Below are positions 6,969 through 16,211 of a DNA stretch of 64,000 nt, one piece after another. The translations under genes were made by a program, and so were the position numbers. The notes under the pieces were generated by a model. The model ran no database searches and was not told the origin of the DNA. It saw only the letters and a list, made by a program, of their open reading frames with translations. This DNA comes from Kosakonia arachidis. GTDB lineage: Bacteria; Pseudomonadota; Gammaproteobacteria; Enterobacterales; Enterobacteriaceae. Positions within the stretch are counted from its first letter, which is position 1. Each line of letters opens with the position of its first letter. The DNA is taken from assembly GCF_900116535.1 (NCBI RefSeq), contig NZ_FPAU01000001.1, forward strand, positions 511,687 through 575,686. The letters are read 5' to 3'.

Positions 6969-8990
6969 GTGAGTATTCTAGGTTATTTACAAAAGATTGG
7001 CCGTGCGCTGATGGTGCCTGTCGCCACTCTGCCTGCGGCGGCAATACTGATGGGTGTCGGCTACTGGATTGACCCGATTGGCTGGGGTGGACAAAACGCA
7101 CTGGCGGCGTTTTTCATTCAGTCCGGCTCTGCCATTATCGATAACATGGGTGTGCTGTTCGCGGTGGGTGTTGCTTACGGTATGTCCAAAGATAAAGATG
7201 GCGCTGCTGCGCTTGCTGGCTTTGTCGGTTTCCTGGTATTGACTACGCTGTGTTCGCCTGCTGCGGTTGCCATGATCCAGAAGATTCCGGCGGATCAGGT
7301 GCCTGCTGCATTCGGCAAAATCAAAAACCAGTTTGTTGGCATTCTGGTCGGGATCATTGCCGCTGAACTTTACAACCGCTTCAGCAATGTCGAGTTGCCG
7401 AAAGCACTTTCCTTCTTCAGTGGCCGCCGTCTGGTGCCGATCCTCACATCGTTTGTGATGATCGTGGTCGCTTTCATCATGATGTTTATCTGGCCGGTTG
7501 TGTTTAGCGGTCTGGTAGGTTTTGGTGAACATATCCAGAAATTGGGGTCAATCGGTGCGGGTGTCTACGCCTTCTTTAACCGTCTGCTGATCCCGGTTGG
7601 TCTGCATCATGCGCTGAACTCCGTGTTTTGGTTCGATGTTGCTGGTATCAATGACATTCCTAACTTCCTTGGCGGCGCACAGTCTATCGAAGCCGGTAAA
7701 GCGGTTGTCGGTGTCACCGGTCGTTATCAGGCGGGCTTCTTCCCGATCATGATGTTCGGTTTGCCCGGCGCTGCGCTGGCGATTTACCACTGCGCTCGTC
7801 CAGAAAACAAAGCTAAAGTACTGGGCATCATGATGGCCGGCGCATTTGCCTCGTTCTTTACCGGTATTACTGAGCCGCTGGAATTCTCCTTCATGTTCGT
7901 GGCGCCGGTATTGTATGTCATCCACGCAATCCTGACCGGTATCTCTGTTTTCATTGCCGCGAGTATGCACTGGATTGCCGGTTTCGGCTTCAGTGCGGGT
8001 CTGGTGGACTTGGTGCTCTCTTCGCGTAACCCGCTGGCAACCCATTGGTGGATGCTGATCCCGCAGGGGCTGGTATTCTTCGTTATTTACTACGTGATCT
8101 TCCGCTTTACGATCAGCAAATTTAACCTGCTGACGCCGGGTCGTGAGCTGGCGGTTGCCGGTGATGAAACTGATGGTCAGGATGTAAACGTAAGCGCGGA
8201 TTCCGCACAGGATGTGAGTGGGCTGGCGCGTCAATATATTGCCGCAGTTGGCGGTACTGATAACCTGACCGGCATTGATGCTTGTATCACCCGTTTACGT
8301 CTGAACGTGAAAGATTCTGCACTGGTGAACGAGACGCTGGCTAAACGACTTGGGGCAACCGGTGTTATTCGTCTCAACAAAACCAGCGTGCAGATCATCG
8401 TTGGTTTTGTGGCGGAAAAAATCGCCAATGCGATGAAGACTTCCGGTCATGTTCCAGCTGCAGGTAATGCAGCGCCAGCCGCTGCGCCAGTGGCGAGTGC
8501 TAAGCCTCAGGCTGTACCGAACGCAACCGTGATTGCTGAACTGGTATCGCCGGTAACGGGTGAGCTGGTTGCGCTGGAACAAGTGCCTGACGAAGCGTTT
8601 GCCAGCAAAGCTGTCGGTGACGGTGTGGCGGTGAAACCAACGGACAAAACCGTGGTGTCACCTGCTGCCGGGACCATCGTTAAAATCTTCAACACCAACC
8701 ATGCGTTCTGCCTCGAAACTGAAAAGGGCGCGGAGATCGTTGTCCATATGGGTATCGATACCGTCGCGCTGAACGGTCAGGGCTTTACTCGCCTGGTGGA
8801 AGAGGGGGCCGAAGTGGTGGCAGGTCAGCCGATTCTGGAAATGGATCTGGATTACCTGAACGCTAACGCGCGCTCCATGATTAGCCCGGTCGTTTGCAGC
8901 AATATCGACGACTTCAGCGGCCTGGTGATTCAGGCGAAAGGTCAGGTCGTTGCGGGCCAGACGCCACTGTATGAGATTAAAGGCAAGTAA
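6969..8990 (+). CDS. nagE: N-acetylglucosamine-specific PTS permease, EIICBA
   Basis: Imports GlcNAc across the inner membrane and delivers GlcNAc-6-P. It has 673 residues and starts with GTG. Domain order is EIIC (about 1-385, many hydrophobic helices, with the FTGITEPLEFSFMF substrate motif), EIIB (about 410-490, phosphocysteine C439 in DACITRLR), a Pro/Ala linker, then EIIA (about 515-673, phospho-histidine H593 in VVHMGID). The linker and EIIA closely resemble E. coli NagE. The EIIC half does not: it starts MSILGYLQKIG and has MGVGYWIDP, and it looks like the longer Vibrio-type NagE. K-12 NagE is 648 aa. Transcribed divergently from nagB under NagC and CRP sites. Confidence 0.93.
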   Translation: MSILGYLQKIGRALMVPVATLPAAAILMGVGYWIDPIGWGGQNALAAFFIQSGSAIIDNMGVLFAVGVAYGMSKDKDGAAALAGFVGFLVLTTLCSPAAVAMIQKIPADQVPAAFGKIKNQFVGILVGIIAAELYNRFSNVELPKALSFFSGRRLVPILTSFVMIVVAFIMMFIWPVVFSGLVGFGEHIQKLGSIGAGVYAFFNRLLIPVGLHHALNSVFWFDVAGINDIPNFLGGAQSIEAGKAVVGVTGRYQAGFFPIMMFGLPGAALAIYHCARPENKAKVLGIMMAGAFASFFTGITEPLEFSFMFVAPVLYVIHAILTGISVFIAASMHWIAGFGFSAGLVDLVLSSRNPLATHWWMLIPQGLVFFVIYYVIFRFTISKFNLLTPGRELAVAGDETDGQDVNVSADSAQDVSGLARQYIAAVGGTDNLTGIDACITRLRLNVKDSALVNETLAKRLGATGVIRLNKTSVQIIVGFVAEKIANAMKTSGHVPAAGNAAPAAAPVASAKPQAVPNATVIAELVSPVTGELVALEQVPDEAFASKAVGDGVAVKPTDKTVVSPAAGTIVKIFNTNHAFCLETEKGAEIVVHMGIDTVALNGQGFTRLVEEGAEVVAGQPILEMDLDYLNANARSMISPVVCSNIDDFSGLVIQAKGQVVAGQTPLYEIKGK

Positions 8991-9016
8991 TCGCTCCTGA
9001 GTAGAGTCATGCCTTA

Positions 9017-9049
9017 AGCGGTGGGGGTTTTCCTCCGCCGCTTTTTTTT
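9017..9049 (+). terminator. Terminator after nagE
   Basis: An 11-bp stem (two G-T pairs) starting AGCGG and ending CCGCT, with a TTTT loop, followed by eight T. It lies 26 nt after the nagE stop. Confidence 0.85.
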
Positions 9050-9159
9050 GCAGCAATTGCCCCCATTATTTTCTTCAGAGACGTTTTAAGGGTTGTCACT
9101 ACGTCCGGCTTATAAGATCATATGCCGTTATACGTTGTTTACGCCTTGAGGAACCCGTG

Positions 9160-10827
9160 ATGAGTGAGGCAGAAGCCCGCCCGACTAACTTTATTCGCCA
9201 GATTATTGATGAAGATTTGGCCAGTGGTAAGCACACTACTATCCACACCCGTTTTCCACCAGAGCCGAATGGCTACCTGCACATCGGTCATGCGAAATCT
9301 ATCTGTCTGAACTTCGGCATCGCACAAGATTACCAGGGCCAGTGCAATCTGCGTTTTGATGATACTAACCCGGCTAAAGAAGACATCGAATATGTTGAGT
9401 CGATCAAAAACGACGTGCAATGGTTGGGCTTTCACTGGTCTGGCGACATCTGCTACTCCTCGGATTACTTCGACAAGTTGTATCAGTATGCCATCGAACT
9501 GATCAACAAAGGTCTGGCCTATGTTGATGAGCTTTCTGCTGATGAAATCCGTGAATATCGCGGTACGTTGACTCAGCCGGGAAAAAACAGCCCGTTCCGC
9601 GATCGCAGCGTAGAAGAGAACCTCGCCCTGTTTGAGAAAATGCGTTCCGGCGGCTTTGAAGAAGGTAAAGCATGCCTGCGAGCGAAGATCGATATGGCAT
9701 CGCCGTTTATCGTGATGCGCGATCCGGTGCTGTATCGCATTAAATTTGCAGAACACCACCAGACAGGCAACAAGTGGTGCATCTACCCGATGTACGACTT
9801 TACCCATTGCATCAGCGATGCGCTGGAAGGTATTACGCACTCTCTCTGTACGCTGGAATTCCAGGACAACCGCCGTCTTTACGACTGGGTGCTGGATAAC
9901 ATCACCATTCCGGTTCATCCGCGGCAGTATGAGTTTTCACGTCTGAATCTCGAATACACTGTGATGTCGAAGCGCAAACTGAATCAGTTAGTGACTGAGT
10001 CGCATGTGGAAGGCTGGGATGATCCACGTATGCCGACCATCTCCGGTCTGCGTCGCCGTGGTTATACTGCTGCTTCTATCCGTGAATTCTGTAAACGCAT
10101 AGGTGTGACCAAGCAGGACAACACCATCGAAATGGCTTCGCTGGAGTCCTGTATCCGTGAAGATCTTAACGAGAATGCACCGCGTGCAATGGCTGTTATC
10201 GATCCGGTGAAACTGGTTATCGAAAACTATCCGCTGGGCAGCAGCGAAATTGTCACTATGCCGAACCACCCAAATAAACCGGAGATGGGCACGCGCGAAG
10301 TGCCGTTTAGTGGTGAGATCTGGATTGATCGGGCAGATTTCCGTGAAGAAGCGAATAAGCAGTACAAACGCCTGGTGCTGGGCAAAGAAGTGCGCCTGCG
10401 CAACGCGTATGTCATTAAGGCTGAACGTGTAGAGAAAGATGACGAAGGTAATATCACTACCATTTTCTGCTCTTATGATGCGGATACTCTGAGCAAAGAT
10501 CCGGCTGATGGCCGTAAAGTTAAAGGTGTGATTCACTGGGTAAGCGCACAGCATGCGTTGCCGATAGAGATCCGTCTCTATGATCGCCTGTTCAGTGTAC
10601 CGAACCCGGGCGCGGCGGACGATTTTCTTGCCACCATCAATCCGGAATCACTGGTGATCAAACAGGGTTATGCCGAACCGTCCCTGAAAGAAGCGCAGGC
10701 AGGTAAAGCATATCAGTTCGAGCGCGAAGGTTATTTCTGCCTCGACAGCCGCTATGCAAGCGCTACCAAAGCGGTCTTCAACCGTACCGTTGGGCTGCGC
10801 GATACGTGGGCAAAAATGGGTGACTGA
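9160..10827 (+). CDS. glnS: Glutaminyl-tRNA synthetase
   Basis: Charges tRNA-Gln with glutamine; class I synthetase. It has 555 residues, with the HIGH motif at 41-44 and the KMSKS-type motif VMSKR at about 268-272, plus the C-terminal beta-barrel anticodon-binding domains. A GTG directly precedes the ATG in frame. I choose the ATG at 9160 because it matches the E. coli N-terminus MSEAEARPT and is well spaced from TTGAGGAA. Monocistronic, with terminators on both sides. Confidence 0.97.
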   Translation: MSEAEARPTNFIRQIIDEDLASGKHTTIHTRFPPEPNGYLHIGHAKSICLNFGIAQDYQGQCNLRFDDTNPAKEDIEYVESIKNDVQWLGFHWSGDICYSSDYFDKLYQYAIELINKGLAYVDELSADEIREYRGTLTQPGKNSPFRDRSVEENLALFEKMRSGGFEEGKACLRAKIDMASPFIVMRDPVLYRIKFAEHHQTGNKWCIYPMYDFTHCISDALEGITHSLCTLEFQDNRRLYDWVLDNITIPVHPRQYEFSRLNLEYTVMSKRKLNQLVTESHVEGWDDPRMPTISGLRRRGYTAASIREFCKRIGVTKQDNTIEMASLESCIREDLNENAPRAMAVIDPVKLVIENYPLGSSEIVTMPNHPNKPEMGTREVPFSGEIWIDRADFREEANKQYKRLVLGKEVRLRNAYVIKAERVEKDDEGNITTIFCSYDADTLSKDPADGRKVKGVIHWVSAQHALPIEIRLYDRLFSVPNPGAADDFLATINPESLVIKQGYAEPSLKEAQAGKAYQFEREGYFCLDSRYASATKAVFNRTVGLRDTWAKMGD

Positions 10828-10856
10828 TTAAGTCAGCCACGGACAATCAGCTTAAA

Positions 10857-10883
10857 ACGCCGCGAATAGCGGCGTTTTTTTTT
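10857..10883 (+). terminator. Terminator after glnS
   Basis: ACGCCGC and GCGGCGT pair around a 5-nt loop, followed by a nine-T tract. It starts 29 nt past the glnS stop. Confidence 0.9.
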
Positions 10884-10911
10884 GCTTAGTCAAGAGATCA
10901 TTATCGCTTAT

Positions 10912-10932
10912 TTAATTCGCGACGAGAATTAA
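10912..10932. promoter_or_regulatory. NagC operator, distal site upstream of chiP
   Basis: A 21-bp palindrome with arms TTAATTC and GAATTAA; 9 of 10 pairs are symmetric about A10922. The outer arms are identical to the nagE operator. Its centre is 238 bp upstream of a second similar palindrome, so looping is possible. The rest of 10884-11275 is A/T-rich leader and promoter sequence with no gene. Confidence 0.7.
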
Positions 10933-11149
10933 TGTTGTCCCTTATTGATATTGACTTAATTCTCCTGAAAAAGTTAATTCCTCCAAAATTTCAAGATAAA
11001 TATAATATTTAATCGCCAAAAGTTAGTTATATTTGCTGACTTAATGCGATTAAGTTAATCATTTAACCATTCAATGTAGTTTGTTTCAAAACGCTACAAA
11101 TTATGTGCGCTCCATCATAATCCTGTATTTTACTCACTAAAAAACGTTG

Positions 11150-11170
11150 ATAATTCGCGACGCGAAAAAT
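11150..11170. promoter_or_regulatory. NagC operator, proximal site upstream of chiP
   Basis: The core TTCGCGACGCGAA (11154-11166) is a perfect palindrome and the outer A/T arms match partly, giving 8 of 10 symmetric pairs. It shares the ATTCGCGACG half with the distal site. The chiP start codon is about 105 nt downstream. Confidence 0.6.
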
Positions 11171-11256
11171 AGTCTTGGGCCGGTAGTTACTTCGGGGGTA
11201 TTTCATAACTACCTAAACTTTTTGATTTTTTTCTCGCTGTTTCGGCGGGGTATATG

Positions 11257-11273
11257 CGTCCAGAAGGAATCAC
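11257..11273 (+). promoter_or_regulatory. Candidate ChiX sRNA pairing site over the chiP ribosome binding site
   Basis: CGTCCAGAAGGAATCAC ends 2 nt before the chiP ATG and contains its Shine-Dalgarno AAGGA. From memory of E. coli ChiX, the pairing segment GAAAUUCCUCUUUGACG is complementary to 12 of these 17 bases, including the runs CGTC and AGGAAT. In E. coli and Salmonella, ChiX blocks chiP translation until chitosugars titrate it. The ChiX gene itself is not in this window. Confidence 0.5.
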
Positions 11274-11275
11274 TC

Positions 11276-12673
11276 ATGCGTATGTTTAGTGGCAAACGTA
11301 GTGCACTGGCACTGGCTATTGCCAGTGTCACAGCTATGTCCGGTTGGGTTGTATCTCCACAGGCTCATGCAGCCGGTTTTATCGATGATTCCACGCTCAC
11401 GGGCGGTATTTATTACTGGCAGCGTGAACGTGACCGCAAAGATGTTCTGGAAAATAAATACAAAACCAATCTTTCGCACTCGACATGGAATGCCAATCTG
11501 GATTTCCAGTCTGGCTATATTGCTGACACGTTCGGCCTGGATATTGCGGCTTTTACCGCGATTGAAATGACAGAAAACGGCGACAGTGCACATCCGAACG
11601 AAATTGCCTTCTCCTCCAGTAACAAGGCCTACAAAGAAGACTGGTCAGGAGATAAAAGCGGGATCAGCCTGTATAAAGCCGCCGCTAAATTTAAATATGG
11701 CCCGGTTTGGGCGCGCGCGGGCTACATTCAGCCAACCGGTCAAACACTGTTAGCACCGCACTGGAGCTTTATGCCGGGTACCTACCAGGGCGCGGAAGCT
11801 GGGGCGAGTGTTGATTACGGTGATGCAGGGGCTCTGAGTTTCTCGTATATGTGGACCAATGAATACAAGGCGCCATGGCACATCGAGATGGATAAGTTTT
11901 ATCAGAACGACAGAAAAACCAAAGTCGACTATCTACACTCGCTCGGCGCGAAATATGACTTCAAAAACGACCTGGTGCTGGAGGCCGCATTTGGCCAGGC
12001 AGAGGGCTACGTTGACCAATACTTTGCTAAAGCCAGCTACAAATTTGATGTGGCAGGCAGCCCGCTCAGCACCAGCTACCAGTTCTACGGTACCCGCGAC
12101 AAAGTTAGCAATGGCGGCGTGAACGATATTTATGACGGCACTGCATGGCTGCAAGCGTTGACCTTCGGCTACAAAATAGGTCAGGTCGATTTGCGTCTTG
12201 AAGGCACCCTCGTCAAAGCTGACGGCCAGCAAGGATACTTCCTGCAACGTATGACGCCAACCTATGCGTCATCCAATGGACGCCTCGACATCTGGTGGGA
12301 TAACCGCTCTGACTTTAATGCCAACGGTGAAAAAGCCCTCTTCTTTGGCGCAATGTATGACCTGAAGAACTGGAACCTGCCCGGTTTTACAGTCGGTGCA
12401 TCTTACGTCTATGCGTGGGATGCGAAGCCGGCCGATATGGCCACACCGGACGCGTATTACAATCCCAACTACCGCCTGAAAGAGTCCGCTTACAGCCTGG
12501 ATGGGATTTATACCGTTCAGGATGGTCGCGCCAAAGGCACGATGTTCAAGCTGCACTTTACCCAATACGACAACCATTCCGACATTCCAAGCTACGGCGG
12601 CGGCTACGGCAACATCTTCCAGGATGAGCGCGACGTGAAATTTATGGTTATCGCACCGTTCACCATCTTCTGA
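11276..12673 (+). CDS. chiP: Chitoporin ChiP (outer-membrane chito-oligosaccharide channel)
   Basis: An OprD-family outer-membrane beta-barrel that lets chito-oligosaccharides into the periplasm. It has 465 residues and starts MRMFSGKRS. The signal peptide ends near QAHA-AGFID, and the C-terminus ends in Phe (APFTIF), typical of barrel proteins. The open frame extends upstream, but AGAAGGAA and homology to E. coli ChiP fix the start at 11276. It is followed after 45 nt by a GH20 chitobiase gene instead of the lipoprotein gene chiQ of E. coli. Two NagC-like operators and a ChiX-type site precede it. Confidence 0.95.
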   Translation: MRMFSGKRSALALAIASVTAMSGWVVSPQAHAAGFIDDSTLTGGIYYWQRERDRKDVLENKYKTNLSHSTWNANLDFQSGYIADTFGLDIAAFTAIEMTENGDSAHPNEIAFSSSNKAYKEDWSGDKSGISLYKAAAKFKYGPVWARAGYIQPTGQTLLAPHWSFMPGTYQGAEAGASVDYGDAGALSFSYMWTNEYKAPWHIEMDKFYQNDRKTKVDYLHSLGAKYDFKNDLVLEAAFGQAEGYVDQYFAKASYKFDVAGSPLSTSYQFYGTRDKVSNGGVNDIYDGTAWLQALTFGYKIGQVDLRLEGTLVKADGQQGYFLQRMTPTYASSNGRLDIWWDNRSDFNANGEKALFFGAMYDLKNWNLPGFTVGASYVYAWDAKPADMATPDAYYNPNYRLKESAYSLDGIYTVQDGRAKGTMFKLHFTQYDNHSDIPSYGGGYGNIFQDERDVKFMVIAPFTIF

Positions 12674-12718
12674 TGCGTTTGCCGGAGTATGCCCGGCTCG
12701 AAATACAAGGAATATGTA

Positions 12719-15370
12719 ATGAAAACAGTACGTTTAAGCATCTTAGCCAGCACAATTTTCGGGGTATTAAGCAGCCCCGCGCTGGCAAACCAGAGTACCG
12801 TCGACGCCATCAGCCAGTTTCATCTTAACTACGCGGTGAAAGATAACTTTGCCGCACGGAATGGCACTGATTGTGCGAAGCTTGGTGCCGACTGGGCTTC
12901 CTGCAATAAAGCGGTGATCACCCTGACCAATAATGGTGAAGCTGTAACTGACAAGGATTGGGCAATTTACTTCCATAGCATCCGTCCGGTACTGGAGGTG
13001 GCAAATGACCAGTTCAAAGTCACCCATATTATGGGCGATCTGCATAAGCTGGAGCCGACGGAAAAATTTACCGGCTTCCCGGCAAAGCAGGTGGTGGAAA
13101 TTCCGGTTGTTAATGAATACTGGCAGTTGTTTGTCACCGATGTGCTACCTCGATGGTATGTGACGTCTGAAGGTGCGACGGCAAAAGTGATCGCCAATAC
13201 CGATACCGAAGATTTGCTCCAGTTTGTTACGCCACTCGACGGCCAGTGGAAACGTACGCCGGATGATAAAAACATTCTGATGACTGCGGAAGCGCGCTTT
13301 GAGAAAAATAGCGACGTCAACGCGCTGAACCTCGCCACGTTGCGCGGCCAGATTATCCCCACGCCGCAGAAGGTAAAAATCTCCGGTCAGGATGTGGATC
13401 TAAGCAAAGGCGTGAAGCTCGATCTCTCTGCGCTAGGCGCGGATGCGCAGGAAGCGGTGAAGTCACGCTTCGCGCTACTGGGCGTCAAAGAGGGCCGCTA
13501 TCCCATTCGTACCGAGATCGCCGTGAAGGACTTTGTGGGTAATGAAGCCATATCTGGTGCCTACCAGTTGCGCATTGAGGCAAATGAAGCGGTGATAACG
13601 GGTTTTGATCAGGCTGGTGTGTTCTATGGCCTGCAATCTTTACTGTCGTTGATCCCTTCCAGTGGCCAACAGAAAATCGCACAGCTTGAAGCGAAAGACG
13701 CGCCGCGTTTTGATTATCGCGCTATTCAGCTTGATGTAGGACGTAACTTCCACAGCAAAGATGCCGTACTGCGCCTGCTGGATCAGATGTCAGCTTATAA
13801 GTTGAACAAATTCCACTTTCACCTTACCGATGACGAAGGTTGGCGTATTGAGATCCCAGGTCTTCCTGAGTTGACCGACATCGGCAGTAAACGTTGCCAC
13901 GATCTGAGCGAGAAAACGTGCTTGCTGCCGCAACTGGGTTCCGGTCCTGACAGCAACAACAATGGTAGCGGCCATTTTAGTCGTACTGATTACATCGACA
14001 TACTGAAGTACGCGAAAGCGCGACAGATTGAAGTGATCCCGGAAATTGATATGCCGGCACACGCCCGTGCTGCGGTGATCTCAATGGAAGCGCGCTATGA
14101 GCGACTGAACAAAGAGGGGAAAAACCAAGAGGCGAATCAGTACCGTTTGCTGGATCCAACAGATACCTCCAATACCACCGGGGTACAGTTCTATAACCGC
14201 ACTGGCTATCTGAACCCGTGCCTTGATTCATCGCGCAATTTCGTCGATAAGGTGATTGGCGAAATCCAGCAAATGCACAAAGAAGCTGGCGTACCGCTGA
14301 ACACATGGCATTTTGGCGGTGACGAAGCGAAAAACATCTATCTGGGAGCGGGTTATACCGACCAGGAAAAACCGGAAGCTGGCAAAGGCATCATCGATCA
14401 GAGCAAGCAGGACAAACCGTGGGCGAAATCTCAGGTCTGCCAGAACATGATCAAGGAGGGTAAGGTTGCCGATGTCGAGCATCTTTCCAGCTTCTTTGGT
14501 ATTGAGGTCAGCAAGTTGGTGAAAGCGCACGGTATCGGCACCATGCAGGCGTGGCAGGATGGATTGAAAGATGCCAAAAATGCCGCCGAGTTTGCCACCG
14601 ATCACGTCAATGTCAACTTCTGGGATACGCTCTACTGGGGAGGATTCGATTCGATAAATGACTGGGCAAACAAAGGGTTCCGCGTCATTGCCTCGAACCC
14701 GGACTATGTTTACCTCGACTTCCCGTACGAAGTCAATCCGGCGGAAAGTGGCTACTACTGGGGTACGCGCTTTAGCGATGAGCGGAAGATCTTCAGCTTT
14801 GCGCCGGACAACATGCCACAAAATGCTGAAACCTCACTGGATCGTGACGGAAATCCATTCAACGCGAAATCGGATAAACCGTGGCCGGGAGCCTATGGCC
14901 TTTCTGCTCAGTTGTGGAGTGAAGTGGTACGTACCGACAACCAGATGGAGTATATGATTTATCCACGTATGATTGCGGTCGCAGAGCGGGCCTGGCACCG
15001 CGCCGGTTGGGAACAGGATTATCAAGCTGGCCGCGAGTACAAAGGTGGTGAAACCCATCAGGTCGATGTAAAAGCGCTGGATAAAGACTGGACCCGCTTT
15101 GCAAATCTGTTAGGTCATCGTGAACTGGCAAAACTGGACAAAGCAGGCATCAGCTACCGCCTGCCTGTACCGGGTGCACGCGTGGTCGGCGGCAAGCTGG
15201 AAACCAATACCAGCTTCCCTGGAATGGTCGTTGAATATTCTACGGATGGTGGTAAAAACTGGCAGCATTACGATGATAAAGCTCGTCCTCAGGTGAGCGG
15301 GGAAGTGCAAGTCCGAACCGCCAGCCCGGATGGCAAGCGCTTCAGCCGTGTTGATAGCGTGAAAGCGTAA
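12719..15370 (+). CDS. chb: Exported beta-N-acetylhexosaminidase / chitobiase (GH20)
   Basis: Cleaves terminal GlcNAc from chitobiose and chito-oligosaccharides. It has 883 residues, the length known for Vibrio chitobiase. A signal peptide (about 1-22, cleavage after SPALA) has no lipobox, so the mature enzyme is probably periplasmic. Domains are a carbohydrate-binding-like N-terminal part (about 25-180), GH20b (about 200-330), the GH20 barrel (about 330-770) with catalytic pair D535-E536 in HFGGDEA, and a small C-terminal domain. The chosen ATG follows AAGG by 8 nt. It is probably cotranscribed with chiP and would feed GlcNAc to NagE. In Serratia a comparable chiPQ-ctb operon is known. Gene symbol is by function only. 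Confidence 0.92.
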   Translation: MKTVRLSILASTIFGVLSSPALANQSTVDAISQFHLNYAVKDNFAARNGTDCAKLGADWASCNKAVITLTNNGEAVTDKDWAIYFHSIRPVLEVANDQFKVTHIMGDLHKLEPTEKFTGFPAKQVVEIPVVNEYWQLFVTDVLPRWYVTSEGATAKVIANTDTEDLLQFVTPLDGQWKRTPDDKNILMTAEARFEKNSDVNALNLATLRGQIIPTPQKVKISGQDVDLSKGVKLDLSALGADAQEAVKSRFALLGVKEGRYPIRTEIAVKDFVGNEAISGAYQLRIEANEAVITGFDQAGVFYGLQSLLSLIPSSGQQKIAQLEAKDAPRFDYRAIQLDVGRNFHSKDAVLRLLDQMSAYKLNKFHFHLTDDEGWRIEIPGLPELTDIGSKRCHDLSEKTCLLPQLGSGPDSNNNGSGHFSRTDYIDILKYAKARQIEVIPEIDMPAHARAAVISMEARYERLNKEGKNQEANQYRLLDPTDTSNTTGVQFYNRTGYLNPCLDSSRNFVDKVIGEIQQMHKEAGVPLNTWHFGGDEAKNIYLGAGYTDQEKPEAGKGIIDQSKQDKPWAKSQVCQNMIKEGKVADVEHLSSFFGIEVSKLVKAHGIGTMQAWQDGLKDAKNAAEFATDHVNVNFWDTLYWGGFDSINDWANKGFRVIASNPDYVYLDFPYEVNPAESGYYWGTRFSDERKIFSFAPDNMPQNAETSLDRDGNPFNAKSDKPWPGAYGLSAQLWSEVVRTDNQMEYMIYPRMIAVAERAWHRAGWEQDYQAGREYKGGETHQVDVKALDKDWTRFANLLGHRELAKLDKAGISYRLPVPGARVVGGKLETNTSFPGMVVEYSTDGGKNWQHYDDKARPQVSGEVQVRTASPDGKRFSRVDSVKA

Positions 15371-15388
15371 TTATTGCTGAGGTAACCA

Positions 15389-15424
15389 GCCCGGCGGCGC
15401 AAACCTGCCGGGCATTTTTGTTTC
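15389..15424 (+). terminator. Terminator after the chitobiase gene
   Basis: GCCCGGC (15389-15395) pairs perfectly with GCCGGGC (15407-15413), followed by ATTTTTGTTT. It ends the plus-strand chiP-chb unit, 18 nt past the stop. Confidence 0.85.
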
Positions 15425-15434
15425 TGTAGGGTAC

Positions 15435-15460
15435 AAAAAAACCAACCCTAAGGCTGGTTT
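15435..15460 (-). terminator. Terminator after fur
   Basis: On the minus strand AACCAGCC and GGTTGGTT pair (one G-T) around a TTAG loop, followed by a T-run. It lies 15 nt beyond the fur stop, facing the chb terminator. Confidence 0.85.
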
Positions 15461-15475
15461 GAGTATGAAAAAGGA

Positions 15476-15922
15476 TTATTTCGCGTCGTGTGCGTGTTCA
15501 TCTTCGCGGCAGTCACCCTCGGCGCAGTGGCCGTACAGGTAAAGGCTGTGGTTCGTCAGGCGAATGCCATGTTTGGCGGCGATTTCACGCTGGCGCGCTT
15601 CGATGGAGTCATCACTGAATTCGATCACTTTGCCGCAGTCGAGGCAAATCAGATGATCATGGTGGTGCTGTTGAGTCAGTTCAAAAACGGATTTCCCGCC
15701 TTCGAAATTGTGACGGGTCACGATGCCGGCGTCATCAAACTGGTTCAATACACGGTATACTGTCGCCAGCCCGATCTCTTCACCCATGTCGATCAGCCGT
15801 TTGTATAAATCTTCCGCACTGACATGATGGTTGTCCGGTTCCTGAAGCACTTCCAGTATTTTTAACCGAGGAAGCGTGACTTTCAGGCCAGCCTTCTTTA
15901 ATGCGATATTGTTGTCAGTCAT
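15476..15922 (-). CDS. fur: Ferric uptake regulator Fur
   Basis: Iron-responsive repressor of iron acquisition genes; a dimeric DNA-binding metalloprotein of 148 residues, as in E. coli. The N-terminal winged helix (about 1-80) is followed by the metal-binding HHHDH stretch (86-90). The two zinc-binding Cys pairs are intact (C93/C96 and C133/C138). The leader ORF uof overlaps the start codon, so fur is probably translationally coupled to it. Confidence 0.98.
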   Translation of the reverse strand: MTDNNIALKKAGLKVTLPRLKILEVLQEPDNHHVSAEDLYKRLIDMGEEIGLATVYRVLNQFDDAGIVTRHNFEGGKSVFELTQQHHHDHLICLDCGKVIEFSDDSIEARQREIAAKHGIRLTNHSLYLYGHCAEGDCREDEHAHDAK

Positions 15923-16001
15923 GCGGAATCTGTCCTGTTGCTATACGATTCACTTCCTCAATGGAAGTTAGAAGGAATGCACCTGGGATAATGCGTCTCA
16001 T
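15915..16001 (-). CDS. uof: Uof leader peptide (upstream of fur)
   Basis: A 28-codon ORF beginning MRRIIPGAFLLTS. It ends in a TGA inside the first codons of fur, an 8-nt overlap in another frame. In E. coli uof is translated and couples fur translation to control by the iron-responsive sRNA RyhB, which pairs near the uof start. Length, position and overlap all match. A Fur-box-like sequence (15987-16005) covers its start codon. Confidence 0.85.
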   Translation of the reverse strand: MRRIIPGAFLLTSIEEVNRIATGQIPHD

Positions 16002-16005
16002 TATA
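15987..16005. promoter_or_regulatory. Candidate Fur box at the fur/uof leader
   Basis: GATAATGCGTCTCATTATA matches the 19-bp Fur consensus at 14 positions, with near-perfect outer hexamers. It overlaps the uof start codon. Fur autoregulation is known in E. coli; binding at this exact site is inference. Confidence 0.5.
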
Positions 16006-16054
16006 GAACTGCCATGGCTAAATGAAAACTGCAAGTCCTCAAGTAAAGTAAGCT

Positions 16055-16100
16055 TTTAAAACGTGGTGTCACCAGCAACTCCTGTGCTTCCAGACACCAC
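16055..16100 (-). terminator. Possible fldA terminator / long hairpin
   Basis: GTGGTGTC (16063-16070) and GACACCAC (16093-16100) are perfect 8-bp arms around a 22-nt loop. On the minus strand GTTTTAAAAG follows. It lies about 110 nt beyond the fldA stop and upstream of uof. The weak T-tract suggests partial readthrough from fldA into fur. Confidence 0.5.
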
Positions 16101-16211
16101 TTTAGCAGGGCTTATTGTACAGCGATGGAGAAAAAAGTTAAAAATTTGTAGCAATTATTTCCATTGCTTTTACCTATTAATACCACGTAACCCACAGATT
16201 ATGCGGCAAAA

